NCBI RefSeq assembly: GCF_018623055.1
Contig: NZ_CP076019.1
Location: 2,852,001 to 2,916,000, forward strand
Direction: 5' to 3'
DNA from: Halorubrum sp. 2020YC2
GTDB taxonomy: Archaea; Halobacteriota; Halobacteria; Halobacteriales; Haloferacaceae
Length of the DNA: 64,000 bases
Shown: positions 44,855 to 54,267 of the stretch, piece by piece
How the letters are laid out: every line of letters starts with the position of its first letter
How positions within the stretch are numbered: the first letter of the stretch is position 1
Notes under the pieces: model-generated
Databases searched by the model: none
Told to the model about the DNA's origin: nothing
The model's input: only the letters and a program-made list of their open reading frames with translations
Made by a program: the position numbers and the translations under genes

Positions 44855-47044
44855 ATGGGCCGACGCAAGAAGATCGTTCAGGAATGTGAACGGCTGATGG
44901 ACTCCCCGGAGAACATCCGGAACATCGCCATCGCCGCCCACGTCGACCACGGGAAGACGACGCTCTCCGACAACCTACTGGCGGGCGCCGGCATGATCTC
45001 CGAGGACACCGCGGGCGAGCAGCTCGCGATGGACACGAAGGAGGACGAGCAGGAGCGCGGGATCACCATCGACGCGGCGAACGTCTCGATGACCCACGAG
45101 TACGAGGACACCAACCACCTCGTCAACCTCATCGACACCCCGGGCCACGTGGACTTCGGTGGCGACGTCACCCGCGCGATGCGCGCGGTCGACGGCGCGC
45201 TGGTGGTCGTCGACGCCGTCGAGGGCGCCATGCCCCAGACGGAGACGGTGCTCCGGCAGGCGCTCCGCGAGGGCGTGAAGCCGACGTTGTTCATCAACAA
45301 GGTCGACCGCCTCATCTCGGAGCTTCAGGAGGGGCCCCAGGAGATGCAGGAACGGCTGATGTCCGTCATCGCGGACGTCAACGAGCTCATCCGCGGGATG
45401 GCCGAGAACATGGACGACATCCCCGAGGACTGGACCGTCTCCGTCGAGGACGGCACGGTCGGGTTCGGCTCCGCGCTGTACAAGTGGGGCGTCTCGATGC
45501 CGTCGATGCAGCGGACCGGCATGGACTTCGGCGACATCATGGAGCTGGAACAGAACGACAAGCGGCAGGAGCTCCACGAGCGGACGCCGCTTTCGGACGT
45601 CGTGCTCGACATGGTCTGCGAGCACTTCCCGAACCCGGTCGACGCCCAGCCCCGCCGCGTTCCGCGCATCTGGCGCGGCGACCCCGAGTCCGAGCTGGCC
45701 GACACGATGCGGCTGGTCGACGAGGACGGCGAGGTCGTCTTCATGGTCACCGACATCTCCATGGACCCGCACGCGGGCGAGATCGCGACGGGCCGCGTCT
45801 TCTCCGGAACCTTAGAGAAGGGGCAGGAGCTGTACGTCTCCGGGACCGCCGGCAAGAACAGAATTCAGAGCGTCGGGCTGTTCATGGGGTCCGAGCGCGA
45901 GGAGGTGGACCGCGTCCCGGCGGGGAACATCGCGTCGGTCACCGGCCTGCGTGACGCCATCGCCGGCTCGACCGTCTCCTCCGTGGAGATGACGCCGTTC
46001 GAGTCGATCGAGCACATCTCCGAGCCGGTCATCACGAAGTCCGTCGAGGCCCAGAACATGGACGACCTGCCGAAGCTCATCGAGACGCTCCAGCAGGTCG
46101 CCAAGGAGGACCCGACGATCCAGATCGAGATCAACGAGGACACCGGCGAGCACCTCATCAGCGGGCAGGGCGAGCTTCACCTCGAAGTGATCACCCAGCG
46201 GATCCGCGACAACCAGGGCATCCCGGTCATCACCGGCGAACCGATCGTCGTGTTCCGCGAGCAGCCTCAGGAGTCGTCCCGCGAGGTCGAGGGGCAGTCG
46301 CCCAACCGGCACAACAAGTTCTACATCACCGTCGAGCCGATGGATCAGGAGATCGTCGACGCCATCCAGCTCGGCGAGGTCTCGATGGACATGCCCGAAC
46401 TGGAGCGCCGCGAGGCGCTGCAGGAGGCCGGCATGGACAAAGACACCTCCCAGAACGTCGAGGACATCCACCGGACCAACATCCTCATCGACGACACGAA
46501 GGGTATCCAGCACCTCAACGAGACGATGGAGCTGGTCCTCGAAGGGCTTCAGGAGGCGCTCGACGACGGCCCGCTGGCCGCCGAGCCCGTTCAGGGGTCG
46601 CTGTTCCGACTCCACGACGCGAAGCTCCACGAGGACACCATCCACCGCGGGCCCGCGCAGGTCATCCCGGCGGTCCGCGACGCGGTCCACCGCTCGCTGA
46701 TCGACGGCGAGGTCCGCCTGCTGGAGCCGATTCAGGACGTCCGGATCGACGTCCCCTCGGAGCACATGGGCGCCGCGTCCGGCGAGATTCAGGGCCGTCG
46801 CGGCCGCGTCGACGACATGTACCAGGAAGGCGACCTCATGGTCGTCGAGGGCATCGCGCCCGTCGAGGAGATGATCGGGTTCTCCTCCGATATCCGCTCG
46901 GCCACCGAGGGCCGCGCCTCGTGGAACACCGAGAACGCGGGCTTCCGCGTGCTCGTCGACAACCTCCAGCGCGAGAAGATCATGGAGATCCGCGAGCGCA
47001 AGGGGATGAAGCTGGAACTGCCGCAGTCGATCGACTACTTCTAA
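44855..47044 (+). CDS. fusA: Translation elongation factor EF-2
   Basis: The translocase GTPase of archaeal ribosomes, 729 residues. G1 [16 protein letters not shown]3 [12 protein letters not shown] and G4 NKVD are intact. The diphthamide-modified His is H597 ([11 protein letters not shown]). Domains IV-V are complete to the C-terminus. I chose [12 protein letters not shown] at 44855, which follows GGTATA closely; the earlier Met at 44825 is not conserved sequence. It is separated from rps7 by about 44 kb. Confidence 0.97.
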   Translation: MGRRKKIVQECERLMDSPENIRNIAIAAHVDHGKTTLSDNLLAGAGMISEDTAGEQLAMDTKEDEQERGITIDAANVSMTHEYEDTNHLVNLIDTPGHVDFGGDVTRAMRAVDGALVVVDAVEGAMPQTETVLRQALREGVKPTLFINKVDRLISELQEGPQEMQERLMSVIADVNELIRGMAENMDDIPEDWTVSVEDGTVGFGSALYKWGVSMPSMQRTGMDFGDIMELEQNDKRQELHERTPLSDVVLDMVCEHFPNPVDAQPRRVPRIWRGDPESELADTMRLVDEDGEVVFMVTDISMDPHAGEIATGRVFSGTLEKGQELYVSGTAGKNRIQSVGLFMGSEREEVDRVPAGNIASVTGLRDAIAGSTVSSVEMTPFESIEHISEPVITKSVEAQNMDDLPKLIETLQQVAKEDPTIQIEINEDTGEHLISGQGELHLEVITQRIRDNQGIPVITGEPIVVFREQPQESSREVEGQSPNRHNKFYITVEPMDQEIVDAIQLGEVSMDMPELERREALQEAGMDKDTSQNVEDIHRTNILIDDTKGIQHLNETMELVLEGLQEALDDGPLAAEPVQGSLFRLHDAKLHEDTIHRGPAQVIPAVRDAVHRSLIDGEVRLLEPIQDVRIDVPSEHMGAASGEIQGRRGRVDDMYQEGDLMVVEGIAPVEEMIGFSSDIRSATEGRASWNTENAGFRVLVDNLQREKIMEIRERKGMKLELPQSIDYF

Positions 47045-47232
47045 GTCGACGGCGCGGTCCGCGGTCTGCGGCTTTCTCTGTCTCTCCGTCTTCGCCGTTC
47101 TCTCCCCGACAGAGGCGTGTTCGCCCGCTTTCGAGTCGCATCGATACCGTGTGCCGCGTTGGCAGACGGGAAAGCGAGGCAACGCCTGCCCCCGCCGAAG
47201 GCTTATACCGGATCGTCCGACTCCGTTCGGGT

Positions 47233-47352
47233 ATGCAGACGGGCACGACTCCCCCCCGACGCACCGCGACGGAGCCACCGAGCGACCGCTCCACGGCGGG
47301 GACAGAGACGTGTCCGCGGACGCTCGACCGCGGGGCGGAGGTGGCGGCGTGA
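47233..47352 (+). CDS. Thr-rich upstream ORF before the ACT-hom operon
   Basis: A 39-residue ORF, starting MQTGTTPPRRTATEPPSDRS, contains nine threonines. It is followed by a four-base GTGA overlap with the ACT-protein start. A TTATACCGG segment about 35 bases upstream of its ATG may be the promoter, which would make it leaderless. Thr enrichment upstream of threonine-pathway genes recalls leader peptides, but attenuation is not established in haloarchaea. It may just be a coupling ORF. Confidence 0.4.
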   Translation: MQTGTTPPRRTATEPPSDRSTAGTETCPRTLDRGAEVAA

Positions 47353-47939
47353 GCGACCGTCGAGACGGGGCGCCCGAGGGCGTCGTCGACGGACCCGGGT
47401 CGGCCGACGGCGGCCACGCGGCGACCGCCCCCTCGACGCACACGGTTCGGCTGGAGCTCGTCGACGAGCCGGGCCAGCTGCTCGCCGCGCTCCACCCGAT
47501 CGCGGACAACGGCGGGAACCTCCTGTCTATCTACCACGAGCGCGGGAACAAGACGCCGCGCGGTCGGATCCCGGTCGAGGTGGACTTCGAGGCGACCCCC
47601 GACCGGTTCGAGGAGATAGTCGACGCGCTCCGCAGCGAGGGCGTGAACGTGATGCAGGCGGGGACGGAGCGGTACGCGGAGGAGGTGACGCTGCTCATGT
47701 TCGGCCACCTCGTCGACACCGACCTCTCCGACACGCTTTCGCGGATCGAGTCCTGCGAGTCGGCCTCGGTGGCCGACGTGTCGCTCGCGGCCCCGCAGGG
47801 CACCGAGGAGGTGTCGAGCGCGCGGCTTCGCCTCGAAGCCCGCGCGGGCGAGACGGGCGCGGCGCTGGCGGCGGTCCGCGACATCGCGGCCGAGAAGGAG
47901 CTCCGCGTCGTCGAGCCGCTCACGGGGGTGGACGCGTGA
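47349..47939 (+). CDS. ACT-domain regulatory protein
   Basis: A 196-residue protein with GTG start and two ACT-like regions. The first (HTVRLELVDEPGQLLAALHPIADNGGNLLSIYHERG) is near residues 31-66, and a second partial unit (RLRLEARAGETGAALAAVRDIAAEKELRVVEPL) is at the C-terminus. ACT domains bind amino acids and control amino-acid enzymes. Its stop overlaps the homoserine dehydrogenase gene (GTGA), so it likely provides allosteric control of that enzyme by threonine or similar. The N-terminal 25 residues are low complexity. Confidence 0.82.
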   Translation: MSDRRDGAPEGVVDGPGSADGGHAATAPSTHTVRLELVDEPGQLLAALHPIADNGGNLLSIYHERGNKTPRGRIPVEVDFEATPDRFEEIVDALRSEGVNVMQAGTERYAEEVTLLMFGHLVDTDLSDTLSRIESCESASVADVSLAAPQGTEEVSSARLRLEARAGETGAALAAVRDIAAEKELRVVEPLTGVDA

Positions 47940-48922
47940 GGCTCGCCGTGATGGGCGCGGGCGCGGTCGGGCGCTCCGTCGTCGAGTTGGCCCGGGAGTA
48001 CGGCCACGAGGTCGTCGCGGTCGCGGACTCGTCGAGCGCGGCCGTCGCGGACGGGACGGGCGGCGCGACCGTCGGCGTCGACCCGGACGCGGTCGTCGCC
48101 CGGAAGGCGGAGCGGGGGATCGTCGGGGACGGCGATCCCGCCGACGCCCTCGCGGCCGACTACGACGCCCTCGTGGAGGCGACGCCGACGACGCTCGATG
48201 ACGCCGAGCCGGGCTTCTCGCACGTGACGACCGCCCTGGAGCGCGACCGCCACGCCGTCCTCGCGAACAAGGGACCGGTCGCGGAGCGGTTCGGTGACCT
48301 GCGGGCCGCCGTCGACGACAGCGACGGCGAGATCCGGTTCGAGGCGACCGTCGGCGGCGCGATCCCGGCGGTATCGACCGTCGAGGATGTCGAACCCGGG
48401 CACGTCACCGCGGTCCGCGGCGTGCTCAACGGGACGGCGAACTTCATCCTGACGCGGATGGCCGCCGAGGGTCTCGACTACGAGCACGTGCTCGCGGAGG
48501 CGCAGGACCTCGGGGTCGCGGAGGCGGACCCCTCCTTCGACGTGGACGGCACCGACGCGGCGCTGAAGTGCGTCATCCTCGCGAACGTCCTCTCCTTCGG
48601 CGCGGCCGACGACCCGGCCGACGCGCGGGAGTTCACGCTCGACGACGCCGACGTGTCGGGCATCCGTGACGTGCCCGGCTCCGCGCTGCGGCTCGCGGCC
48701 GAGGACGGACGGACGGTGCGGCTGATCGGGGAGGCGACCGGCGAGACCGTCCGAGTCGCGCCGCGGCTCGTCCCCGAAAACGGGACGCTCGCGGTCTCCG
48801 GCACGCAGAACATCGTCCAGATCGAGACCTCTCATGCCGGCCGGCTCAACATCTCCGGCCGGGGCGCGGGCGGTCCCGAGACCGCGAGTGCGGTCCTCGG
48901 AGACGTGGGGCGGTTGGAGTAG
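47936..48922 (+). CDS. hom: Homoserine dehydrogenase
   Basis: This enzyme reduces aspartate semialdehyde to homoserine on the way to threonine and methionine. The 328-residue protein has the NAD(P) motif GAGAVG at residues 7-12, then LANKGP near residue 107, [13 protein letters not shown] near 137 and the signature [16 protein letters not shown] near 158, followed by [19 protein letters not shown]. It has no attached ACT domain, which is instead supplied by the preceding gene. GTG start in the four-base overlap. Confidence 0.94.
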   Translation: MRLAVMGAGAVGRSVVELAREYGHEVVAVADSSSAAVADGTGGATVGVDPDAVVARKAERGIVGDGDPADALAADYDALVEATPTTLDDAEPGFSHVTTALERDRHAVLANKGPVAERFGDLRAAVDDSDGEIRFEATVGGAIPAVSTVEDVEPGHVTAVRGVLNGTANFILTRMAAEGLDYEHVLAEAQDLGVAEADPSFDVDGTDAALKCVILANVLSFGAADDPADAREFTLDDADVSGIRDVPGSALRLAAEDGRTVRLIGEATGETVRVAPRLVPENGTLAVSGTQNIVQIETSHAGRLNISGRGAGGPETASAVLGDVGRLE

Positions 48923-49107
48923 TCGGCGTCGCGGGGCGCACGCGCTCGGTGACTGCCTGCCTCACCCGCCCCGTGAGGGGGCGTGACGTGCCCCGCCTTG
49001 TCGAGAATCGCCGGACCGCGGCGCGACGCTCTGTGTCCCGTATCGAAACCGTTTTAGTGGAATCACCCGAAACTTACTCACAGAGCGCCTTAGCGCGTGA
49101 TTACCCC

Positions 49108-50373
49108 ATGAGTGACAAACCGCACCAGAATCTGGCCATCATCGGCCACGTCGACCACGGCAAGAGTACGCTCGTGGGTCGCCTCCTCTTCGAGACGGGG
49201 AGCGTCCCCGAGCACGTAATCGAGCAGCACCGCGAGGAAGCCGAAGAGAAGGGCAAGGGCGGCTTCGAGTTCGCCTACGTGATGGACAACCTCGCCGAGG
49301 AGCGCGAGCGCGGCGTCACGATCGATATCGCCCACCAGGAGTTCGACACGGACAACTACTACTTCACCATCGTCGACTGCCCGGGCCACCGTGACTTCGT
49401 GAAGAACATGATCACGGGCGCCTCGCAGGCCGACAACGCGGTGCTCGTCGTCGCGGCCGACGACGGCGTCGCGCCCCAGACCCGAGAGCACGTGTTCCTG
49501 GCCCGCACGCTGGGTATCAACGAGCTCATCATCGGCGTCAACAAGATGGACCTGGTCGACTACCAGGAGTCCACCTACAAGGAGGTCATCGGCGAGGTCG
49601 AGGACCTGCTCAACCAGGTCCGCTTCGCGACCGACGACACGACGTTCGTGCCGATCTCGGCGTTCGAGGGCGACAACGTCTCCGAGGAGTCCGAGAACAC
49701 GCCGTGGTACGACGGCGACACCCTGCTGGAGTCGCTCAACGACCTGCCGGAGTCCGAGCCGCCGACGGACGCGCCGCTCCGACTCCCGATCCAGGACGTT
49801 TACACCATCTCCGGCATCGGGACCGTCCCCGTGGGACGCGTCGAGACCGGGATTCTCAACACCGGCGACAACGTCTCCTTCCAGCCGTCCGACGTGGGCG
49901 GCGAGGTGAAGACGGTCGAGATGCACCACGAAGAGGTGCCCAAGGCCGAGCCCGGCGACAACGTCGGGTTCAACGTCCGCGGCATCGGCAAGGACGACAT
50001 CCGCCGCGGCGACGTCTGTGGCCCGGCCGACGACCCGCCGAGCGTCGCGGAGACGTTCAAGGCGCAGGTCGTCGTCATGCAGCACCCGTCGGTCATCACG
50101 GCCGGCTACACCCCGGTCTTCCACGCCCACACGGCGCAGGTCGCCTGTACGATCGAGTCCATCGATCAGAAGATCGACCCCTCGTCCGGTGAGGTCGCCG
50201 AGGAGAACCCGGACTTCATCAAGTCCGGCGACGCCGCGGTCGTCACCGTGCGCCCCCAGAAGCCGCTCAGCATCGAGCCGTCCGGCGAGATTCCGGAACT
50301 CGGCAGCTTCGCCATCCGCGACATGGGTCAGACCATCGCGGCCGGCAAGGTGCTCGAAGTCAACGAGCGATAA
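49108..50373 (+). CDS. tef1a: Translation elongation factor EF-1 alpha
   Basis: The aminoacyl-tRNA-delivering GTPase, 421 residues. G1 GHVDHGKST at 13-21, [12 protein letters not shown] near 91, and NKMDLVDY near 147 are intact; domains II and III follow. ATG at 49108 is chosen because the conserved [15 protein letters not shown] begins there. An earlier Met in frame gives unrelated sequence. It is followed after three bases by rps10, the standard archaeal pair. Confidence 0.97.
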   Translation: MSDKPHQNLAIIGHVDHGKSTLVGRLLFETGSVPEHVIEQHREEAEEKGKGGFEFAYVMDNLAEERERGVTIDIAHQEFDTDNYYFTIVDCPGHRDFVKNMITGASQADNAVLVVAADDGVAPQTREHVFLARTLGINELIIGVNKMDLVDYQESTYKEVIGEVEDLLNQVRFATDDTTFVPISAFEGDNVSEESENTPWYDGDTLLESLNDLPESEPPTDAPLRLPIQDVYTISGIGTVPVGRVETGILNTGDNVSFQPSDVGGEVKTVEMHHEEVPKAEPGDNVGFNVRGIGKDDIRRGDVCGPADDPPSVAETFKAQVVVMQHPSVITAGYTPVFHAHTAQVACTIESIDQKIDPSSGEVAEENPDFIKSGDAAVVTVRPQKPLSIEPSGEIPELGSFAIRDMGQTIAAGKVLEVNER

Positions 50374-50376
50374 TCG

Positions 50377-50685
50377 ATGCAGCAGGCACGCGTCCGCCTC
50401 GCCGGCACGAGCCCCGAGGACCTCGACGACATCTGCGACGACGTCCGCGAGATCGCGGACTCGACGGGGGTCGCCCTGTCGGGCCCGATCCCGCTGCCGA
50501 CGAAGACGCTCGAGATCCCGTCGCGAAAGTCCCCGGACGGTGAGGGGACGGCGACGTGGGAGCACTGGGAGATGCGCGTCCACAAGCGGCTTATCGACAT
50601 CGACGCCGACGAACGCGCGCTCCGCCAGCTCATGCGCGTCCAAGTGCCGAACGACGTCAGCATCGAGATCGTTCTCGAAGACTGA
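50377..50685 (+). CDS. rps10: 30S ribosomal protein S10
   Basis: Small-subunit protein S10, 102 residues. The archaeal form is recognised from [57 protein letters not shown], then [40 protein letters not shown]. Coupled to EF-1alpha with a three-base gap. A T6 run about 30 bases past the stop may end the transcript. Confidence 0.97.
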   Translation: MQQARVRLAGTSPEDLDDICDDVREIADSTGVALSGPIPLPTKTLEIPSRKSPDGEGTATWEHWEMRVHKRLIDIDADERALRQLMRVQVPNDVSIEIVLED

Positions 50686-50716
50686 GCGCTAGGGCGTTTC
50701 TCTTTCACCCCTTTCG

Positions 50717-50722
50717 TTTTTT
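50717..50722 (+). terminator. T-run after rps10
   Basis: Six consecutive T's about 32 bases after the rps10 stop, preceded by CTTTC stretches, are a typical archaeal termination signal for the EF-1alpha-S10 transcript. The opposing rhomboid gene ends 60 bases further on. Confidence 0.45.
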
Positions 50723-50780
50723 GACCCGTCCAGCGACGGCGTCGTCCATCTCGCTTCGTCCGGTGCGGTCAGCCGCCCGC

Positions 50781-51341
50781 TTACCGCGCGTCGAGCAGAC
50801 CCGTGCGGCCCGCGACGAGGCCGCAGAACGCCCCGGTCGCGTGCGCGATCAGCGCGACGCCGGGCGCGGCCGTCGTCGCGGTGAGGACGACGGCGACGAG
50901 GCCGAACAAGGCGAGTTGGACCCGCGGCGAGAGGCGCAGGCGGTCGAACAGCGTCTCGCTCACGACGTTGCCCGCGAGCAGGTAGCCGCCGAGCGCGAAG
51001 ACGGCGCCGCTGATCCCCAACACGGCGGCCGGGGGGCCGAGCAGGCCCCCGAGCGTCACCTGCGCGACGCCGGCGAGCGCGCCGGTGGTCACGACGAACG
51101 CGTGGAACCGGGCGCGGGTCGTCCGGCGCTCGACGAGGGGGCCGACGAAAAGCAGCGCGAGGGCGTTCGCCAGCAGGTGGCCGACGGAGCCGTGCGCGTA
51201 CACGCTCGTGACGAGCGTCCACGGGGCGACGGCGACGGGCGTCGACAGCGCGAACAGGCCGGCGAGGCCGACGACGCCGAGCGCGGCCTGCGCGGCGCCG
51301 ACGAGGAGGGTGATTCCGAGCGTTTCGAGGGTGGCACGCAT
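50781..51341 (-). CDS. Rhomboid-family intramembrane serine protease
   Basis: A 186-residue, six-span membrane protein. The catalytic Ser is S111 in GISGAVFALGG, and the His is H167 in AHATGAFCGL. The upstream HxxxN motif is H55/N59 in GHLLANALALLFVG. All are placed as in rhomboids, though the GxSG motif has an Ile/Gly context. It contains essentially only the membrane core. Substrates, likely exported single-span proteins, are unknown. It is convergent with rps10. Confidence 0.88.
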   Translation of the reverse strand: MRATLETLGITLLVGAAQAALGVVGLAGLFALSTPVAVAPWTLVTSVYAHGSVGHLLANALALLFVGPLVERRTTRARFHAFVVTTGALAGVAQVTLGGLLGPPAAVLGISGAVFALGGYLLAGNVVSETLFDRLRLSPRVQLALFGLVAVVLTATTAAPGVALIAHATGAFCGLVAGRTGLLDAR

Positions 51342-51415
51342 TGAGCGAGCGTTGGGACCGCGCGGTGAAAAGGCTGTGTCGGTCCGACTCCGCTCGCGGT
51401 CTCGCCGCTCGCGAC

Positions 51416-51718
51416 TCAGATCACGTCGTCGGGGTCGTGCGCGTCCGCCATCCGCGTCGCCTCGGCGGCGTACCGCTCGCGGTCGACGGGGTCGTCGACG
51501 GTCCCGACGTTCGACGGCGCCGCGTCGACGGCGGCCGTGGTGTCGCGCACGTCCGTAAAGGAGGTGAGCGCGCGCTCCTTCCGGAAGTAGCGCTCGCCGT
51601 CCGGCGTCGCGTACGTGAGGATCACCATGTTCTGCTCGTCGTCAGAGTAGGTGCGCTCGACGAGCCACATCCGCACGCCGTCGGCCGCGGAGCCGGAGGA
51701 CGCCTCGTTCGCGTTCAT
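51416..51718 (-). CDS. Small conserved haloarchaeal protein of unknown function
   Basis: A 100-residue acidic protein, MNANEASSGSAADGVRMWLVERTYSDDEQN. Its middle (NMVILTYATPDGERYFRKERALTSF) predicts a beta sheet followed by helix. The start at 51718 is preferred to one nine codons earlier, which would fall closer to the divergent gene's promoter. No known motif. Confidence 0.7.
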   Translation of the reverse strand: MNANEASSGSAADGVRMWLVERTYSDDEQNMVILTYATPDGERYFRKERALTSFTDVRDTTAAVDAAPSNVGTVDDPVDRERYAAEATRMADAHDPDDVI

Positions 51719-51805
51719 GTGCGGTATTTCGGTTCCCACGAACAAACGTGTTGCCCCGGGCTGAGCCCCTTCGTTTCGCCTCCGCGAACCGCCAGCGTTT
51801 TATTC

Positions 51806-51821
51806 TTTAGGCCGACCTAAA
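51806..51821 (+). promoter_or_regulatory. Iron-box palindrome 1 (TTTAGG-N4-CCTAAA)
   Basis: Perfect 16-base palindrome half-sites TTTAGG and CCTAAA separated by CCGA. It lies 7 bases before the flippase-like gene's ATG, between a TTTTATTC TATA-like element and the likely transcript start. This is the position of a repressor operator. The sequence matches the DtxR/IdeR/SirR operator type. Confidence 0.75.
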
Positions 51822-51828
51822 CGGATAG

Positions 51829-52962
51829 ATGAATCCCCGCGTCGCCGCCGCTCGGCTCCGCGAGCGCCTCGTCCGGTTCTGCGAGCGTCTCCCTCGGGGG
51901 TCGCTCGCGGTCGCGGGGACGGTCCTCGTCCTCGCGGTCGGCGGCGCGGTGCTGGCGCGTACCCTCGACGTTGAGGCCGTCGTCTCGGCGGCGACCGCCG
52001 CGGACCCGGCCCCGATCATCGCGGCGGTCGGCGTCTACGTCGCCTCGTGGCCGGTCCGCGGCCGGCGGTACGGCGACGTGCTCGCGCCGATGGGCCACCG
52101 GTGTCGCACGGCGTTCCTCACGGCGGCGGTGTTCGCGAGCCAGACCGCGAACCTGATCGTCCCCGCGCGGGCCGGCGACGGGGTGCGCGCGTACCTGCTG
52201 AACGACCGACGCGGCGTCCCGTACCCGACGGGGGTCGCGTCGCTGGCGGTCGAGCGCGCCTTCGACCTGGTCGCGCTGGGCGCGCTCGGCGGCGCCGCGC
52301 TCGCGGCCCTGCTCGTCGACGGGCGGGCCGTGGCGCCGGACGGGTCGGGACCGGCGGTCGTGGCCGCCACGGGAACCGCGCTCGCGGCCGCGCTGTTCTC
52401 CGCGGGCGTCGTCGCGGTCGCGCGGAGCGACCGTCGGTTCGGCCCGGCCCTCCGCGACCGCGCCGAGGGGTCCCGGCTCTCGCGGGTCGTCGACGCTGCG
52501 GTCCGCTTCGGCGCCGCGGTCCGCGTCGTCGCCGCGGACGGGGGCGCCGTCGCCCGGGTGTTCCTCGCGAGCGGCGTCGTGTGGGGGGTAGACGTTTTGA
52601 CCGCCGTCCTCGTCCTCGCGGCGCTCGTGGGCGGGTTCGGCGGGAGCGTCGCCCCCCCGACGCTCCTCGTCGTCGGCACCCTCGCCGTCTCGGCCGGGAA
52701 CCTCGCGAAGGTGTTGCCGCTCTCGCAGGGCGGGATCGGGCTGTACGAGGCGGCGTTCACCGGCATCGTCGTCGCGACCACCCCGATCCCCGCCGAGACC
52801 GCGCTCGCCGCGGCGGCGCTCGACCACGCGCTGAAAAACGCCGTCACGCTCGCGGGCGGCGGCCTCGTCGCGGGCGCCTTCGACCTCTCCGTGACGGGCG
52901 TGCCCGACGAGTCGGAGCGGGAACGAGACACGGGGGCGACGCGGCCGACGGCGGACCGCTAA
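51829..52962 (+). CDS. Flippase-like membrane protein (UPF0104/LPG synthase membrane region)
   Basis: A 377-residue multi-span protein of the lysylphosphatidylglycerol-synthase transmembrane/UPF0104 family, often found with polyprenyl-linked glycan genes. Signature segments are ASQTANLIVPARAGDGVRAYLLN near residue 103 and VLPLSQGGIGLYEAAFTGIV near residue 296. It has about eight spans. Its start is preceded by iron box 1. The next gene is 30 bases on and has its own box. Function in lipid or glycan translocation or modification is inferred. Confidence 0.85.
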   Translation: MNPRVAAARLRERLVRFCERLPRGSLAVAGTVLVLAVGGAVLARTLDVEAVVSAATAADPAPIIAAVGVYVASWPVRGRRYGDVLAPMGHRCRTAFLTAAVFASQTANLIVPARAGDGVRAYLLNDRRGVPYPTGVASLAVERAFDLVALGALGGAALAALLVDGRAVAPDGSGPAVVAATGTALAAALFSAGVVAVARSDRRFGPALRDRAEGSRLSRVVDAAVRFGAAVRVVAADGGAVARVFLASGVVWGVDVLTAVLVLAALVGGFGGSVAPPTLLVVGTLAVSAGNLAKVLPLSQGGIGLYEAAFTGIVVATTPIPAETALAAAALDHALKNAVTLAGGGLVAGAFDLSVTGVPDESERERDTGATRPTADR

Positions 52963-52965
52963 TCT

Positions 52966-52981
52966 TTTAGGTTGGCCTAAA
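52966..52981 (+). promoter_or_regulatory. Iron-box palindrome 2
   Basis: TTTAGG-TTGG-CCTAAA lies 11 bases before the GT75-like gene's ATG and three bases after the stop of the preceding gene. It is identical in half-sites to the other four boxes, so the gene can be controlled independently of its upstream neighbour. Confidence 0.75.
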
Positions 52982-52992
52982 AACAAGGAGGT

Positions 52993-54228
52993 ATGAACGC
53001 GACCGACTCGGACCGCGACGGTCCGGACGTCTGCGTGATCGTCCCGACGATACGGGAGTACGACTGCGTCCGCGCGTACGTCGAGAACGCCCGCGAACAC
53101 GGCTTCGACGTCTCGCGGCTTCACTTCCTCTTAGTCACCGAGGACTTCTGTGACGTCTCGGAGATGCGCGCCATGCTCGACGACCTCGGCGTCTCCGGCG
53201 AGGTGTTCGACGGCGGCCGCCGCGAGGAGTGGTATGAGGCCAACGGCGTCGCGGAGTACGGCCACGTCGTCCCGGCCGCGAGCCACGCCGAGACGAGCTT
53301 CGGGCTGCTGTACATGTGGGCCGACGACTCCTTCGACTGCGGCCTCTTCATCGACGACGACACGCTCCCCCACGACGGCGCCGACTACTTCGGTCGCCAC
53401 ATGGAGAACCTCGCGTTCGAGGGCTCGGTCGAACGGGTCAGTTCGGACGAGGACTGGGTGAACGTCCTCTACGACAACGCCGACGAACACGGTCTCTACC
53501 CGCGCGGCTACCCCTACGCCGCGATGGACGAGACGGTCGAGACGGATTCCGTCGACATCGAGTCCGGCGAGGTGGTCGCCTCGCAGGGGCTGTGGACGAA
53601 CGTCCCCGACCTCGACGCGGTCCGAATCTTAATGGACGGCGACTTAGAGGGGCAGGCGCAGACCCGCACGAGCGCGGACGACTTCGGGGACGACTTCGTC
53701 GCCGCGCGCGGCAACTACCTCACCGTCTGCTCGATGAACCTCGCGTTCCGCCGCGAGGTGATCCCCGCGTTCTACCAGCTGCCGATGGACGACAACGAGT
53801 GGGACGTGGGCCGGTTCGACGACATTTGGTCGGGCCTGTTCTTAAAGCGCGCCTGCGACGTGCTGGGCAAGCGGATCTACAACGGCGACCCGCTGTGTGA
53901 ACACAACAAGGCCCCGCGCTCGACGTTCGACGACCTCGCGAACGAGGTGGCGGGACTGGAGCTGAACGAGCACGTCTGGGAGGTGATAGACAGCGTGGAA
54001 TCTCCGGTTCCACGGGCCGCTCAGACGGCGGAGCCGTCTGAGGACGAGGCGGGCGACGACGCCGACTCGTTCGCGGCGGTCTTCGATGGGATGGCCGACG
54101 CGCTCGCGGAAGGCGACTTCGAGGAGTGGAACAACGGCGCGTTCCTCAACTACTGCGGCGAGTACATGCGCGACTGGCTCGACTGCCTCGACGCGATCCG
54201 CCGGACGCCGGCGGTCGCGGACGACTGA
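52993..54228 (+). CDS. GT75-like protein (alpha-1,4-glucan-protein synthase / reversibly glycosylated polypeptide family)
   Basis: A 411-residue protein related to plant UDP-arabinopyranose mutase/RGP proteins. N-terminal DVCVIVPTIREYDCVRAYVENAREHGF is followed by the acidic CGLFIDDDTLPHDGADYF near residue 113 and a C-terminal half with FDDIWSGLFLKRACDVLG near residue 275. A low-complexity insert near residues 336-362 contains a 10-bp hairpin in the DNA. It may act on a nucleotide sugar or self-glucosylate. Preceded by iron box 2. Confidence 0.82.
   Translation: MNATDSDRDGPDVCVIVPTIREYDCVRAYVENAREHGFDVSRLHFLLVTEDFCDVSEMRAMLDDLGVSGEVFDGGRREEWYEANGVAEYGHVVPAASHAETSFGLLYMWADDSFDCGLFIDDDTLPHDGADYFGRHMENLAFEGSVERVSSDEDWVNVLYDNADEHGLYPRGYPYAAMDETVETDSVDIESGEVVASQGLWTNVPDLDAVRILMDGDLEGQAQTRTSADDFGDDFVAARGNYLTVCSMNLAFRREVIPAFYQLPMDDNEWDVGRFDDIWSGLFLKRACDVLGKRIYNGDPLCEHNKAPRSTFDDLANEVAGLELNEHVWEVIDSVESPVPRAAQTAEPSEDEAGDDADSFAAVFDGMADALAEGDFEEWNNGAFLNYCGEYMRDWLDCLDAIRRTPAVADD
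54020..54042 (+). repeat. Perfect short hairpin within the GT75-like gene
   Basis: CTCAGACGGC (54020-54029) pairs with GCCGTCTGAG (54033-54042) around a 3-base loop. It is of the same form as the 3-base-loop hairpins within repeat copy C, and lies in codons of a low-complexity linker. It could be a small inserted palindrome. Confidence 0.6.
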
Positions 54229-54247
54229 ACCGACACGACTAAAACCA

Positions 54248-54263
54248 TTTAGGCAAGCCTAAA
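54248..54263 (+). promoter_or_regulatory. Iron-box palindrome 3
   Basis: TTTAGG-CAAG-CCTAAA ends 4 bases before the ATG of the solute-binding protein, overlapping the probable transcription start. Repression of an iron-uptake component by an iron-loaded DtxR-type protein is the expected logic. Confidence 0.8.
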
Positions 54264-54267
54264 ACAC

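Noticed and set aside
52984-52992. AAGGAGGT as a Shine-Dalgarno site for the GT75-like gene
   Set aside because: The motif touches the ATG with almost no spacer, which is too close for normal anti-SD pairing; leaderless initiation or coupling is more likely.
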